Below, one piece after another: positions 27,323 through 37,103 of a stretch of DNA of 61,286 nt. The first letter of the stretch is position 1. Every line of letters starts with the position of its first letter. The stretch covers positions 1 to 61,286 of the forward strand of contig JAKQHM010000034.1 of NCBI GenBank assembly GCA_029572935.1, in the 5' to 3' direction. The notes below the pieces were generated by a model. It was not told the origin of the DNA, searched no databases, and saw only the letters and a list, made by a program, of their open reading frames with translations. Origin of the DNA: Bacteroidota bacterium (GTDB lineage Bacteria; Bacteroidota; Bacteroidia; Chitinophagales; Saprospiraceae). The position numbers and the translations under genes are program-made.

Positions 27323-27330
27323 TATATTTG
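27323..27330 (+). promoter_or_regulatory. Probable -7 element of the ASPIC/FG-GAP gene
   Basis: TATATTTG (TAnnTTTG) 20 nt before ATG 27350. No clear TTTG is present at -33, so the call rests on the -7 element alone. Confidence 0.45.
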
Positions 27331-27349
27331 TGTTTTCAATCTGTAACTT

Positions 27350-30157
27350 ATGTTCCGACATTTTTCTGCTCCCTTGATAGGTCTCCTGGTGTTGGAGGGA
27401 TTCCTCCTGAATGCACAGGCCAGTTTTAAATCCCATGCTTTGGATCGCAGTTTTTTTTCGGGGATAGCCATGGGGGTCACCGATCTCAACGGCGATTATT
27501 GGGATGACCTGTTGGTATTGGACCAGGGTAGAAAATTGTGGGCCGGATACAACGACGGAAGAGCCGGATTCCTTTGGAAGAAATTGCCGCTGGATGCCTC
27601 CATTCCTGTCTGGTCTGTCAATGTCGCAGATCTTGACAGAAACGGTTGGGCAGACATCATACTGGGTGGGGATAGTCCAAAATTTAAAATCCTCTACCAG
27701 GACTCAGCTCATGCTTTTAGGGAGGAGGAATTGGATCATCCCTACTTTTTTTCCCAGGCCGCGAGTTTATACGATATCGACCGGGATGGTTGGATCGATT
27801 TTACGATATGCGATGACCACGCCCGGACCAAGGTCTTTGAAAATTTAGCGGGAAATCTGGTTCTGAATGACAGTTGGCTGGACTTGAGTCTGCCCGATTC
27901 CAGCTCTGAAGCCGGCAATTACGGATGCCTCTGGTCGGATGTAGACCAGGATGGCGATGGCGATCTTTACATTTCGAAATGCTATGCTGCAGCCACCGAG
28001 CCTACAGATCCGAGAAGGATCAATTTATATTACGAAAACGGTCCGTCCGGATTTGAAGAAAAAGGAAAATTACTGGGACTCGATTGTGGTGACCAGAGTT
28101 GGGTCGCAGCATCAGGCGACCTCAACGGGGACGGCAGAATGGATCTTGTGGTAGCCAATCATTATGCACCCAGCAAAATTTATCTGAGTGGCTCTGACGG
28201 AAAATTCAAGGATTTCAGCAATGAATCTGGATTCAGCAGCAGAATCATCATCATCCAGCTCTTGCTCAGGGATATGGACAATGACATGGATCTCGATATT
28301 TTAGCATGCGGAAACGGCACAGAACTTTGGCTGAACGATGGTTTGGGTACTTTTTCTTTGGCAGAACAAGGTCTAAGCTCCATGTCCTCGCTGGCTACAG
28401 GAGATCTGAATGGAGACGGATATCTGGACCTTTTTGCCTCGCATTCTTACCTCATAAACCAGCCCTCCAATCGTCCTGACCGGATCTGGCTGAACCAGGG
28501 TGGCAGCAACCACTGGCTCGAACTTGGCTTGCTGGGTATGGCCTCGAATCCTGATGGAATAGGAGCCATCGTGCAAGTGTGGGCGGGAGGTCTCAAGCAG
28601 ACCCGGGAGCTTTTGTGCGGTGAATCCTATGGCATCCAAAACAGCAGAAAATTGCATTTTGGACTGGGTAAGTATAACATGGCAGATAGTGTCGTAATTC
28701 AGTGGCCATCCGGAAGGACCGATCGGTATGATCAGGTGGATGCGGATCGCTTTTACCTTTTGACAGAAGGACAATGCATGAAACCCAGAGTTGGTCTGGC
28801 TCCATCTGGAACCAGGATAATATGCGTGGATGAGGAAATCAGACTCCAGGCCGACCCGGAAAGAAGAGGAATCCAGTGGAGCAATGGACTCAGGACTGAT
28901 ACCATCCTTGCCAAAGAAACAGGCTTATACTTTTATCTCAGCCAGGATGATTCGGTTTGTGTTCGCGTATCAGAATTATTCAGTCTGAAGGTGAATCCCG
29001 TGGAAATCCCCAGACTGTCGAATGCAAATGAACTGATCGTATGTCAGGATCAAAAATTTTCGCTTAGCGTAGCCGGATACGATACCATTTTTTGGTCGGA
29101 CGGACGCTCAGGCAGCTCCATCTCTTTGGACGGTTCGGGTACTTACTCAGCCATCGTCCGTGGAGCCTGCGCCGACTGGAAGACGGATACCCTGAATTTT
29201 ATCAGAATGAATTCTCCCATCATCCCTTTGATCGATGATGTTCTTCTATCTGGTCCGGGACAGGCCAATCTGATCTCCTCTGACAGCAATACCATTTGGT
29301 ACGAACAAAAGGAAGCAGTGGTGCCAGTGCATCGCGGCGGGAGCTTTCTGACACCGGTGCTGGATCAGAGCAGGCTTTATTACGCGCGTTCATTCGTGTC
29401 TGAATCCTACCGGCATCTCACGGGAGGCAAACCCTATCCGGAGTTCACAGGCTCCGGATATCACGCGGCAGCACTCAATCCCAGAATGGAGTTCCGGGTT
29501 TTTGAAGATATTTATTTTGACAGCGTTACGGTGTATACGGACCGGCCCGGGAAAAGAACCCTCCAACTCCTGGATCAGGACCTGAAGGTCCTCGCCCAGA
29601 GTGATCAGATACTCAGTTCTGGTATGAATCGCTGTTATCTGGGCTTCTTTTGCCCCGGGGGCAACAAGCAATACCACCTCACAACCTCATCTGATACCAA
29701 TATGCTGTATTTGGGAAGTGTAAGTCCCCGGTTGCAGCGCAGCGATCTGGCCGTGCGGTATCCATACGACATCGCGGACAAATGCAGGATCACGCGCTCG
29801 CAATACGGCGAAAATTATTACTACGCCTTCTACGATTGGGCCATCAGGCCGGATGATCAGGTCTGCCTGAGCGAAATGGTGGAGGTCAGAATAGAGGTGG
29901 GGCCCTCAGACCTGGCTCCAGTCGGAAACCAGCCCTGCATGGTTGAATTATCTGAAAGGAAGCTCGTGCTGCCGGAATGCATGCCCAAGGGCAGCAGCAT
30001 CCACCTTTTTGATCTGAGTGGCAGAAAGATATTCTTTGCAGTCTCACAAGGCGGTGAATCAGATTGGGAGTTGCCCGGCCTGGTACCGGGACTGTATTTG
30101 ATCCGGATCGCATTTCCGGCTGGCAGGTTCCTGATAGAAAAACGGTTTATCCACTAA
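27350..30157 (+). CDS. Secreted FG-GAP/VCBS-repeat protein with ASPIC/UnbV domain and C-terminal sorting domain
   Basis: 935 residues. A signal peptide ends near LLNAQA. Residues ~40-360 hold at least six FG-GAP/VCBS blades (GVTDLNGDYWDDLLVL, VADLDRNGWADIILG, SDVDQDGDGDLYI, SGDLNGDGRMDLVVA, LRDMDNDMDLDILA, TGDLNGDGYLDLFAS), each with a Ca-binding D-x-[D/N]-x-[D/N]-G type loop. An ASPIC/UnbV domain follows (NHWLELGL...GIGAIVQVWAGG...VVIQWPSGR). The central third has Ig-like segments, and the last ~70 residues (from ERKLVLPECM) look like a T9SS sorting domain (SSIHLFDLSGRKI...GLYLIRI). It is likely a cell-surface seven-bladed propeller adhesin; ligand unknown. Confidence 0.88.
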   Translation: MFRHFSAPLIGLLVLEGFLLNAQASFKSHALDRSFFSGIAMGVTDLNGDYWDDLLVLDQGRKLWAGYNDGRAGFLWKKLPLDASIPVWSVNVADLDRNGWADIILGGDSPKFKILYQDSAHAFREEELDHPYFFSQAASLYDIDRDGWIDFTICDDHARTKVFENLAGNLVLNDSWLDLSLPDSSSEAGNYGCLWSDVDQDGDGDLYISKCYAAATEPTDPRRINLYYENGPSGFEEKGKLLGLDCGDQSWVAASGDLNGDGRMDLVVANHYAPSKIYLSGSDGKFKDFSNESGFSSRIIIIQLLLRDMDNDMDLDILACGNGTELWLNDGLGTFSLAEQGLSSMSSLATGDLNGDGYLDLFASHSYLINQPSNRPDRIWLNQGGSNHWLELGLLGMASNPDGIGAIVQVWAGGLKQTRELLCGESYGIQNSRKLHFGLGKYNMADSVVIQWPSGRTDRYDQVDADRFYLLTEGQCMKPRVGLAPSGTRIICVDEEIRLQADPERRGIQWSNGLRTDTILAKETGLYFYLSQDDSVCVRVSELFSLKVNPVEIPRLSNANELIVCQDQKFSLSVAGYDTIFWSDGRSGSSISLDGSGTYSAIVRGACADWKTDTLNFIRMNSPIIPLIDDVLLSGPGQANLISSDSNTIWYEQKEAVVPVHRGGSFLTPVLDQSRLYYARSFVSESYRHLTGGKPYPEFTGSGYHAAALNPRMEFRVFEDIYFDSVTVYTDRPGKRTLQLLDQDLKVLAQSDQILSSGMNRCYLGFFCPGGNKQYHLTTSSDTNMLYLGSVSPRLQRSDLAVRYPYDIADKCRITRSQYGENYYYAFYDWAIRPDDQVCLSEMVEVRIEVGPSDLAPVGNQPCMVELSERKLVLPECMPKGSSIHLFDLSGRKIFFAVSQGGESDWELPGLVPGLYLIRIAFPAGRFLIEKRFIH

Positions 30158-30178
30158 GGGGAAATTTGGCTGAAAAGT

Positions 30179-30210
30179 AAAAAAGCCCTCCCGCAGAGCG
30201 GAAAGGCTTT
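30179..30210 (-). terminator. Rho-independent terminator of the tRNA operon
   Basis: On the minus strand the stem is AAAGCC/GGCTTT with an inner CCGC/GCGG pair, followed by six T. It lies 10 nt beyond tRNA-His. It may also help terminate the convergent FG-GAP gene. Confidence 0.8.
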
Positions 30211-30219
30211 AAGAAGCGG

Positions 30220-30294
30220 GGTGGATGACCGGATTCGAACCGGCGACCCTCGGAACCACAATCCGATGCTCTAACCAGCTGAGCTACAACCACC
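30220..30294 (-). tRNA. tRNA-His(GTG)
   Basis: A cloverleaf with anticodon GTG in the loop TTGTGGT. The anticodon stem is perfect (TCGGA/TTCCGA region) and the T-loop is GTTCGAATC. The extra 5' G (G-1, at 30294) opposite C73 is diagnostic of tRNA-His. One T-T mismatch occurs in the acceptor stem. CCA is not encoded as such. Confidence 0.97.
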
Positions 30295-30456
30295 AGGTAG
30301 CAAAACCTCTAAGGGTTTTAAAATGTAAAATTATAACAGATTCATGGATACTCGTGACCGAAGTCCTGTTTTAAATTCTGGAGCGACACTTACTTTTAAG
30401 TTTACCAGCTATAAAAACACAGAACTTTCCTCGTTCTGAAACCCAGGAACTGTTTG

Positions 30457-30541
30457 CGGAGGAAGAGGGATTCGAACCCCCGGACCTGTTACAGTCAACG
30501 GTTTTCAAGACCGCCGCAATCGACCGCTCTGCCATTCCTCC
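30457..30541 (-). tRNA. tRNA-Ser(TGA)
   Basis: 85 nt with the long variable arm of serine tRNAs. The acceptor GGAGGAA/TTCCTCC is perfect, the anticodon loop reads CTTGAAA (TGA), and the T-arm is GGGGGTTCGAATCCCTC. It is the first gene of a two-tRNA operon driven by the promoter just upstream. Confidence 0.97.
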
Positions 30542-30551
30542 AAGCGGGACG

Positions 30552-30582
30552 CAAAGATATGTTTTAGGCTTGATTCCACAAA
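30552..30582 (-). promoter_or_regulatory. Consensus promoter of the tRNA-Ser/tRNA-His operon
   Basis: On the minus strand TTTG (30582-30579), a 19-nt spacer, and TATCTTTG (30559-30552). This is an exact match to the Bacteroidota -33/-7 consensus and places the start of transcription a few bases before tRNA-Ser. Confidence 0.85.
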
Positions 30583-30701
30583 TTACCCGCAATAAAATCT
30601 TCCGGTATCATCAAAAGCAGCTCATCGGCCAGGTCGTACGAAGCAGATTTTGGTATTCGTTTATCCTCAGTTCAAGACAAATCGGAAAGAGGGTGGTAAA
30701 A

Positions 30702-30731
30702 GAAAAGGCGATCCGTCTGGACCGCCTTTTC
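30702..30731 (-). terminator. Rho-independent terminator of nrdBA
   Basis: GAAAAGGCG...CGCCTTTTC stem with an inner TCC/GGA pairing. On the minus strand it is followed by TTTTACC. It lies about 35 nt past the nrdA stop. Confidence 0.85.
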
Positions 30732-30765
30732 GAAAGATATTTTTTTGGTATGAAAAGTCAGATGA

Positions 30766-33225
30766 TCAGCTGCCACAATAAAGACATCCGTCCTCCATCG
30801 TACAAGTTAGTCCTTCCTGAATATTTTGAGCCTCCGGGGTGGGTACTGAATCTAGTAAAGCACCCACGGTTGATTTGTCATACGCGGAAGTGGAAGCACT
30901 TTCCGGAACGATTGCACCGGAATCAGAATCTACCTGCTCGTCGACAAAGCGTTTTTGATGTTTCTCGCTCAGAGTGAATTTGATCGGATCCACGGCCGCC
31001 TTGGTTCTCAGGTAGTACATACCCGTTTTTAATCCCTGTTGCCATGCGTGGAAATGCATGGAGGAGAGTTTTCCAAACGTAGCATTTTCCAGGAAGAGGT
31101 TCAGACTTTGACTTTGACAGATAAAGGCGCCACGGTCTGCGCTCATGTCGATGATGGCACGCTGGCTGATTTCCCAGGCAGTCTTGTAAAGCTCTTTCAG
31201 CTCTTGAGGAATTCCCTGGATCTTTTGGATGGATCCATTGTGTGCCATGAGCATTTCTTTCATTTCTGAATTCCATAAGCCCAGACGGATCAGATCCTCC
31301 AGCAGGTGCTTGTTGACCACCATATACTCTCCTGAAAGCGTTCTGCGCGTATAGAAGTTGGAAGTATAAGGTTCAAAGCATTCGTTGTTGCCCAGTATCT
31401 GCGAGGTGGATGCAGTAGGCATGGGAGCCAGCAAAAGGCTGTTGCGGATGCCGTGCTCTTTTATTTTTCTGCGGAGTGCATCCCAGTCATATCGACCCCG
31501 AGTGGGTTCTACTCCCCATAGGTCAAACTGGAATTCTCCCTGACTGATCGGGCTTCCTGGGAAGGATTCGTATGCGCCGTGTTTTGAAGCCAGTTCGCAG
31601 GATTCACTTACAGCCGCATAGTAGATGGTTTCGAAGATTTCTTTGTTGAGTTTTTTAGCCTGGTCGGAATCAAAAGGGAATCTCATCAGGATAAAAGCAT
31701 CTGCAAGACCCTGCACTCCGATTCCGATGGGGCGGTGTCTGAAGTTGGAATTACGCGCCTCGGGGATCGGATAGTAATTGATATCGATGATCCTGTTCAG
31801 GTTGCGCGTGATGACACGGGTCACCTCTTCGAGACGGGAAAAGTCAAACTTTTTATTTTCTATGAACTTGGGCAGCGAAATGCTGGCCAGGTTGCAGACT
31901 GCGACCTCATCGGGAGCAGTATACTCGATGATCTCTGTGCAGAGATTCGATGAGCGGATGGTACCGAGGTTTTTCTGGTTCGATTTCTTGTTGGCAGCAT
32001 CCTTGTAGAGAATGTAGGGCGTGCCTGTTTCGATCTGACTCTCCAGGATGTTGAACCATAATTCCTGAGCGCGGACTACCTTTCTTGCTTTGCCCTCCGC
32101 CTCGTACCTGTGATACAGCGCTTCGAATTCGCCTCCGTAGGTGTCGTAGAGTCCGGGGGCCTCATTGGGACAGAACAAGGACCATTGGGCATCTTCCTTC
32201 ACGCGCTGCATGAACAGGTCCGGTATCCACAGGGCATAGAAGAGGTCGCGTGCACGTAGTTCTTCCTTGCCGTGGTTTTTCTTCAGTTCCAGAAAATCTT
32301 CAATGTCAGCATGCCAGGGTTCCAGGTATACGGCGAACGCGCCTTTGCGTTTTCCACCTCCCTGATCCACATAGCGGGCCGTGTCATTGAATACTTTGAG
32401 CATGGGAACGATCCCGTTGGAAGTACCGCCTGTGCCCTTGATGTAGGAACCTTTTGCGCGTACATTATGGATGCTCAGACCAATTCCGCCTGCTGACTGA
32501 GATATCTTGGCACAACGGCTGAGCGTCTCAAAGATCCCTGAGATCGAATCATCCGTCATGCTCAGCAGAAAGCAGGAGGAAAGCTGGGGCTTGGGAGTGC
32601 CCGCATTGAATAGGGTGGGTGTGGCGTGTACAAACCACTTTTCCGACATCAGATGATAAGTCTCGATGGCGGCGTCAATATCTTGACCATGAATGCCCAC
32701 TGCTGCGCGCATCAGAAGGTGCTGGGGTCTTTCGACCACCTTCTTGTCCATGCGCAGCAGATAGGAGCGCTCCAGGGTCTTGAATCCAAAATAGTCGAAA
32801 CTGTAATCGCGATCGTAAATAATGGCAGAATCCAGTTTATCGGCGTTTTGACGGATGACCTCTATGGTTTCGTCGCTGATTAGTCCGGCCTTTTGGTTGG
32901 TGTTGGGATCAATGTAATTGTACAAAGCCTCCATAGTCTCGCTGAAGGATTTGTTTGAATTTTTATGCAGGTTGGATACAGCAATCCGTGCAGCCAGGAT
33001 GGCATAATCCGGATGGACAGCAGCGAGTGAAGCTGCGGTTTCGGCTGCCAGATTGTCGAGCTCCGTGGTTTTGACACCGTCGAACAATCCCAGGATAACC
33101 TTCTTGGAGATCTCTATGGAATCAACGAAGTTGGGATCCAGACCGTAGCAGAGTTTTTTAATTCTCGCGGTGATTTTGTCAAAACTGACGTCTTCGCGCT
33201 TGTTGTTACGCTTGATAACTTGCAT
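30766..33225 (-). CDS. nrdA: Ribonucleoside-diphosphate reductase, alpha subunit (class I)
   Basis: 819 residues. It reduces ribonucleoside diphosphates to deoxy forms together with NrdB. An N-terminal ATP-cone ([19 protein letters not shown]) suggests dATP allosteric control. Catalytic residues are visible: SSCFLLSM (first redox Cys), SSNLCTEI (Asn, radical Cys, Glu), [12 protein letters not shown] (second redox Cys) and [10 protein letters not shown]. The C-terminal tail [12 protein letters not shown] carries the Cys pair that exchanges with thioredoxin or glutaredoxin. It lies 60 nt downstream of nrdB in the same operon. Confidence 0.97.
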   Translation of the reverse strand: MQVIKRNNKREDVSFDKITARIKKLCYGLDPNFVDSIEISKKVILGLFDGVKTTELDNLAAETAASLAAVHPDYAILAARIAVSNLHKNSNKSFSETMEALYNYIDPNTNQKAGLISDETIEVIRQNADKLDSAIIYDRDYSFDYFGFKTLERSYLLRMDKKVVERPQHLLMRAAVGIHGQDIDAAIETYHLMSEKWFVHATPTLFNAGTPKPQLSSCFLLSMTDDSISGIFETLSRCAKISQSAGGIGLSIHNVRAKGSYIKGTGGTSNGIVPMLKVFNDTARYVDQGGGKRKGAFAVYLEPWHADIEDFLELKKNHGKEELRARDLFYALWIPDLFMQRVKEDAQWSLFCPNEAPGLYDTYGGEFEALYHRYEAEGKARKVVRAQELWFNILESQIETGTPYILYKDAANKKSNQKNLGTIRSSNLCTEIIEYTAPDEVAVCNLASISLPKFIENKKFDFSRLEEVTRVITRNLNRIIDINYYPIPEARNSNFRHRPIGIGVQGLADAFILMRFPFDSDQAKKLNKEIFETIYYAAVSESCELASKHGAYESFPGSPISQGEFQFDLWGVEPTRGRYDWDALRRKIKEHGIRNSLLLAPMPTASTSQILGNNECFEPYTSNFYTRRTLSGEYMVVNKHLLEDLIRLGLWNSEMKEMLMAHNGSIQKIQGIPQELKELYKTAWEISQRAIIDMSADRGAFICQSQSLNLFLENATFGKLSSMHFHAWQQGLKTGMYYLRTKAAVDPIKFTLSEKHQKRFVDEQVDSDSGAIVPESASTSAYDKSTVGALLDSVPTPEAQNIQEGLTCTMEDGCLYCGS

Positions 33226-33285
33226 GGTGATGAAAAGAGTTAAAAGGTTAAGAAAACTGAAAAAAAATTGGGGTTAAGAATCTGG

Positions 33286-34263
33286 TCAGAATTCTTCGTC
33301 GATTGTAAATACCTTTTTTTCATGCCCGGCGGTCACTCCGGCTTTTTGATAATCGGCTACCCTCTTTTCAAAGAAATTGGTTTTGCCCTGTATGGATATG
33401 AGATCCATCCAGGGGAATGGATTCTCGCTGTTGTATACTTTGTCGTTGCCCAGGGCCACGAGCAGTCTGTCTGCCACGAATTCGATGTATTGGCACATGA
33501 GATCTGCATTCATACCTATCAGTGCCACCGGGATGGCATCCGTTACAAATTCTTTTTCGATTTCAACGGCCTCCACCAGGATATCGCGAATGGTATCTTT
33601 CGGGAGTTTGTTTACGATGTGTTTGTTGTAAAGCAGACAGGCAAAATCACAGTGCATACCCTCATCCCGGCTGATGAGTTCATTGGAGAAACTCAGACCC
33701 GGCATCAGGCCTCTTTTTTTCAACCAGAATATGGAACAGAATGAACCGGAGAAGAATATTCCTTCTACCGCGGCAAAAGCAATCAGCTGCTCTACGAAAC
33801 TTCCCTGACTGATCCAACGCAAAGCCCAGTCTGCTTTCTTCCGTACACAGGGCAGATTGTCAATGGCATTGAATAGGAAATTCTTTTCTTCGTTGTCTTT
33901 GATGTACGTATCAATCAGGAGGGAATAGGTCTCAGAGTGGATGTTTTCCATCATGATTTGAAATCCATAGAAAAATTTGGCCTCCGTGTATTGTACCATC
34001 CGAACCATATTCTCAGCCAGATTCTCATTGACGATCCCATCGCTGGCAGCGAAAAAGGCCAGAACGTGTTTGATGAAATGTTTTTCGTCTTGAGTCAGCT
34101 TGGTTTCCCAATCCGTCAGGTCGGCCTGGAGGTCAATTTCTTCAGCTGTCCAAAAACAAGCTTCCGAATTTTTATAAAATCTCCAAATATCATCGTGCTG
34201 GATGGGGAACAGGACAAATCTTTGCGGATTTTCCGTCAGAATGGGTTCGTTGTTTTGGTTCAT
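33286..34263 (-). CDS. nrdB: Ribonucleoside-diphosphate reductase, beta subunit (class I)
   Basis: 325 residues; the ferritin-like subunit that generates the Tyr radical for NrdA. Metal ligands and the radical Tyr are recognisable: WTAEEIDLQ (carboxylate), ENIHSETYS (Glu, His and the likely radical Tyr), EGIFFSG and [10 protein letters not shown] (Glu, His). The C-terminal FTIDEEF is the usual NrdA-binding peptide. The gene order nrdB-nrdA is the reverse of the E. coli order. Transcription probably starts from the TACCTTTG element 49 nt upstream. Confidence 0.97.
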   Translation of the reverse strand: MNQNNEPILTENPQRFVLFPIQHDDIWRFYKNSEACFWTAEEIDLQADLTDWETKLTQDEKHFIKHVLAFFAASDGIVNENLAENMVRMVQYTEAKFFYGFQIMMENIHSETYSLLIDTYIKDNEEKNFLFNAIDNLPCVRKKADWALRWISQGSFVEQLIAFAAVEGIFFSGSFCSIFWLKKRGLMPGLSFSNELISRDEGMHCDFACLLYNKHIVNKLPKDTIRDILVEAVEIEKEFVTDAIPVALIGMNADLMCQYIEFVADRLLVALGNDKVYNSENPFPWMDLISIQGKTNFFEKRVADYQKAGVTAGHEKKVFTIDEEF

Positions 34264-34311
34264 GCGGTCTATTTATAAGGTTGGTGGTGGGTCGGCTTCT
34301 CGTAGGGAGTA

Positions 34312-34319
34312 CAAAGGTA
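34312..34319 (-). promoter_or_regulatory. Probable -7 element of nrdBA
   Basis: TACCTTTG on the minus strand, about 49 nt before the nrdB start. No good TTTG at -33; the upstream sequence is AT-rich instead. Confidence 0.5.
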
Positions 34320-34499
34320 GAACGAGGGAGTCGATATATATTGATAAATTATATATATTTTTTTTAGTGATGTGTACATGCGTGTAAATTAATTTTAAAC
34401 ACTGAAAAATTCCTAATTGGGTCGTTTTTTAATATATTATGAATAATTATCATATCTATCAACAAAGATAGCCTCGCGGCCAGGAAGGACCGCGAATAC

Positions 34500-34520
34500 T
34501 TTTCCACATATTGTGGAAAA
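34500..34520. promoter_or_regulatory. Inverted pair of DnaA-box-like sites upstream of nrdBA
   Basis: TTTTCCACA-TAT-TGTGGAAAA: two 9-mers facing each other with a 3-nt spacer. Each fits the relaxed DnaA-box consensus TTWTNCACA. The palindrome is about 240 nt from nrdB. NrdR boxes have a similar CAC...GTG pattern but a longer core, so NrdR is a less good fit. Confidence 0.5.
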
Positions 34521-34670
34521 CTTTAATAAGTCTTAGAGGGATAGTGCGTTAGGGATCTGTACACAGGTGACAAAGAAATTAATCTTTTCCATCATATTTA
34601 TCATGCACACCGGTAAGGGTGTAGGTATAAAGATCTCAAGATATATGTCTGATGCCGCCAGATGGGCTGT

Positions 34671-35624
34671 TCAGATCATGTCTTTTTTCCGAAAGAACCA
34701 GGTCAGGCCCAGACTGAAAGCGATAGAGATCAATACTATGAGGTAAAAGGAAAGAGGCGATTCGGCCATGCGAAAGGGCAGGGGCACGTTCATTCCGAAA
34801 AAACCTGCGATCAGAGCCGGGAACAACAAGGTGATGGTGATCACGGTCAGTCGGTTTACGAACTTGTTTAGGTTGTTGGAAATGATCGAGGTATATGCCT
34901 CCATGGTTCCGTTGAGGATATTGGTATAAAGTTGCGCTACTTCTTTTGCCTGGTTGTTGTCTACGATGATGTCTTCAAAAAATAAATGGAGGTCTTCGTT
35001 GTCCTTGATGCCCAATAGGTCTATGCGGCGAATTTTGATCTTGAGCAGTTCATTGGCATTTAAGGAGTTTACAAAATACACCAGACTTTTTTCAATGCGA
35101 AGCAGATTTTTCAATTCTTCGCTTCGGCTAGAGTTATAAAGTTCCTCCTCGATCAGACTTCTGCGTAGGTTCAGTTTCTTCAGATATTCCAGAAAGTGGA
35201 GTACGTTTTGTTCAAATATCTGCAAAGCAAACAATCTTTCGTTTCTGGGGTCGAAGCCTCGGATCTTCATGTCGGCAAAGCGCTCGAGTACCGGGTTTTC
35301 GTAGGCGGACAAAGTGATGATCTTTCCCTGAGTCAGGATGATGCCGAGCGGAATGGTTATGAAAATGGGATCATTTTCCTTTTCGGTTTCGTTGACTACA
35401 GGCGTATGTATGATGATCGAACGGGCCTCTTCATATTTTTCGTAACGGACTCGTTCTTCAATATCAAGTGGGTCGGTCAGGTAATCGGGAGAAATGTCGA
35501 GCCTTGCGGCGAGGTCCTGGATCTCACCCTCCTGCCAGGGTGGACTGACCAGTATCCAGTGCGCTTCTCTCAGGAAGTCGAGCTGGTGGAATTGACCTTC
35601 CTTGATGCCATAATAACGGATCAT
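34671..35624 (-). CDS. corA: CorA family magnesium/divalent cation channel
   Basis: 317 residues. A cytoplasmic N-terminal alpha/beta domain is followed by long helices rich in charged residues (about 150-245), then two C-terminal membrane segments. The signature GMN is present in FGMNVPLPF at the end of TM1, and the protein ends in a basic tail. CorA forms homopentamers mediating Mg2+ (sometimes Co2+/Ni2+) uptake. It seems monocistronic. Confidence 0.93.
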   Translation of the reverse strand: MIRYYGIKEGQFHQLDFLREAHWILVSPPWQEGEIQDLAARLDISPDYLTDPLDIEERVRYEKYEEARSIIIHTPVVNETEKENDPIFITIPLGIILTQGKIITLSAYENPVLERFADMKIRGFDPRNERLFALQIFEQNVLHFLEYLKKLNLRRSLIEEELYNSSRSEELKNLLRIEKSLVYFVNSLNANELLKIKIRRIDLLGIKDNEDLHLFFEDIIVDNNQAKEVAQLYTNILNGTMEAYTSIISNNLNKFVNRLTVITITLLFPALIAGFFGMNVPLPFRMAESPLSFYLIVLISIAFSLGLTWFFRKKDMI

Positions 35625-35680
35625 CTTTCTTGCTTTCTGAGAATGACTGGATCATGTGAATTGGATTCGTATATCGCCGG

Positions 35681-35688
35681 CAAAGGTA
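35681..35688 (-). promoter_or_regulatory. Probable -7 element of corA
   Basis: TACCTTTG on the minus strand about 57 nt before ATG 35624. A TTTG occurs upstream but only 12 nt away, so the -33 box is not standard. Confidence 0.45.
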
Positions 35689-35873
35689 CAAAAACCAAGC
35701 CAAAGAATGAGGCCGGAGAAAAGACATATTCCTTTCTGAATGTTTTCAGGAAATCGGTCTGGATCAGAGACGAAATTAAAGGGATTTGAGTAAAAGTTTT
35801 AATCGGCTTGGCTTATGTTCTCTTGGCCATATGGATCTGATGAGTACGTAGCATGTACTTAATGAAAATGTTC

Positions 35874-36818
35874 TTAATCCATCCGGATAACCGTGCCTTC
35901 AGATCCGCACAGCCAGTATTGGTTGCCCATAACCTGAACGTCGAGATAATTCACTTCCGGCAGGCCATCCTGCCTGATCCAATTTTCTCCACCATCGCGA
36001 GTCCGCAGGACCACTCCGTTTTCACCGGCAGCGAGGCCGTCTTTCGGGCTTGCGAAAGCGACTGTGCGCAAGGGGACACCTGGCACAAAAATCTGGCTGC
36101 CTCTGCGAATGAATTCCCAGCTTTTCCCATAATCGCTGGTCCGGATGATATTGCCCCCAATGCCCACCGCAACCGCAGACCCTTTTTCAGTTTTGCAAAT
36201 GTCCCTCCAGTGGTCGCGCATCACCAATGTATCCCATTGTCTGCCTCCATCTTCAGTAATCAACAGGATTCCGAAACCGGCGATGATCAAATGATTGCTG
36301 TCCAGCGCGCAGATGGCATCGAGTTCCCGGTCGATGGTGATCCGGTTTTCCAGAATACCCTGCTTTGTGTCCGCATAATCCAGGTAACCGGTGCCAAAGG
36401 ATTCTCCTCCCACGATCCACAATCGCTCTTTGTTGACGGCCAGGGCTCCCCGGTAAAATTTGTACCCGCCAAAGCGAAGGATCTCGGTGGTATCAGGTTG
36501 AAAATGATAGATCTGCCTGTCAATCCCCACTCCATAAACCCAAGGCGGATCGGCAGGGCTTAATGCAAAGATCTGTTTATCGTAAAGGGAATCCCGCTTC
36601 CAGCTTAGGCCACCGTCGCGGGTGGTCAGCCTGAGTCCCCTCGTCCAGGTTTTTCCTCCTGCCACCATCCCGTTCTGATCATCCCAGAAGTGGATACAGC
36701 TGAGCTCATCGGTCGTTCCGGTCTGGAAAATCTGAAAGTCAGGAGTATCCTTTTTGTGGCAACTGCTTTGGACTGTCATCACAAACAGGAAACACAAGAG
36801 AATCAGCGGATTATTCAT
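35874..36818 (-). CDS. Lipoprotein with BNR/Asp-box repeats, Ycf48-like beta-propeller
   Basis: 314 residues from ATG 36818 (MNNPLILLCFLF), chosen because a lipobox (VQSSC) then sits at about residue 19. At least four Asp-box repeats are visible: TTRDGGLSWKR, ITEDGGRQWDT, RTSDYGKSWEF and RTRDGGENWIR. These mark a sortilin/Ycf48-like propeller. Ycf48 itself acts in photosystem II assembly, which is irrelevant here; bacterial relatives are surface or periplasmic proteins of unknown role. Confidence 0.8.
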   Translation of the reverse strand: MNNPLILLCFLFVMTVQSSCHKKDTPDFQIFQTGTTDELSCIHFWDDQNGMVAGGKTWTRGLRLTTRDGGLSWKRDSLYDKQIFALSPADPPWVYGVGIDRQIYHFQPDTTEILRFGGYKFYRGALAVNKERLWIVGGESFGTGYLDYADTKQGILENRITIDRELDAICALDSNHLIIAGFGILLITEDGGRQWDTLVMRDHWRDICKTEKGSAVAVGIGGNIIRTSDYGKSWEFIRRGSQIFVPGVPLRTVAFASPKDGLAAGENGVVLRTRDGGENWIRQDGLPEVNYLDVQVMGNQYWLCGSEGTVIRMD

Positions 36819-37103
36819 ATATGCGGTCCATGGATTTTTTGAATTTTCGTCTTCTCCCATCAGTGAGAATTTCTGTTAAACATGTACAAAACTAACTAAT
36901 CCTGAGCTCAACTCAGCATGGGCCTCAGGCGTTTCATTCCGTTTCCTTTCCGATCACGTCGTCTCTTCCTGCGTTTTGTCCCGTTCCTTCTGATTGAATA
37001 GGAAATTCGCTTCAGAAATTGTTACTTATATATTAATTTTGTCTTTCATATGAATAGCTATCGCTATGCCGGGTGGTTCTGCGGTATAAAATAAAACTTT
37101 GAC

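Larger units (their letters stand above)
34264..34670. other. 407-nt AT-rich region upstream of nrdB
   Basis: No gene found. It contains an alternating AT tract (about 34333-34362), a TCGCGG/CCGCGA inverted repeat with a 10-nt loop (34474-34495), the paired DnaA-box-like sites at 34500-34520, and two minus-strand TAnnTTTG elements (34312-34319 and TATCTTTG at 34463-34470). The region is most likely the nrdBA regulatory region plus the 3' end of the corA upstream spacer. Confidence 0.6.

Noticed and set aside
30371-30592. Open frame spanning tRNA-Ser
   Set aside because: It reads through the tRNA gene and its promoter; such 'GGMAERSIAAVLKTV' frames are a familiar artefact of tRNA-Ser genes.
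34264-34670. Possible replication origin (DnaA-box-like pair beside an AT-rich tract)
   Set aside because: Only two box-like sites were found, neighbours (nrdB, corA) point the same way and I cannot compute GC skew, so a regulatory role for nrdBA is the simpler reading.
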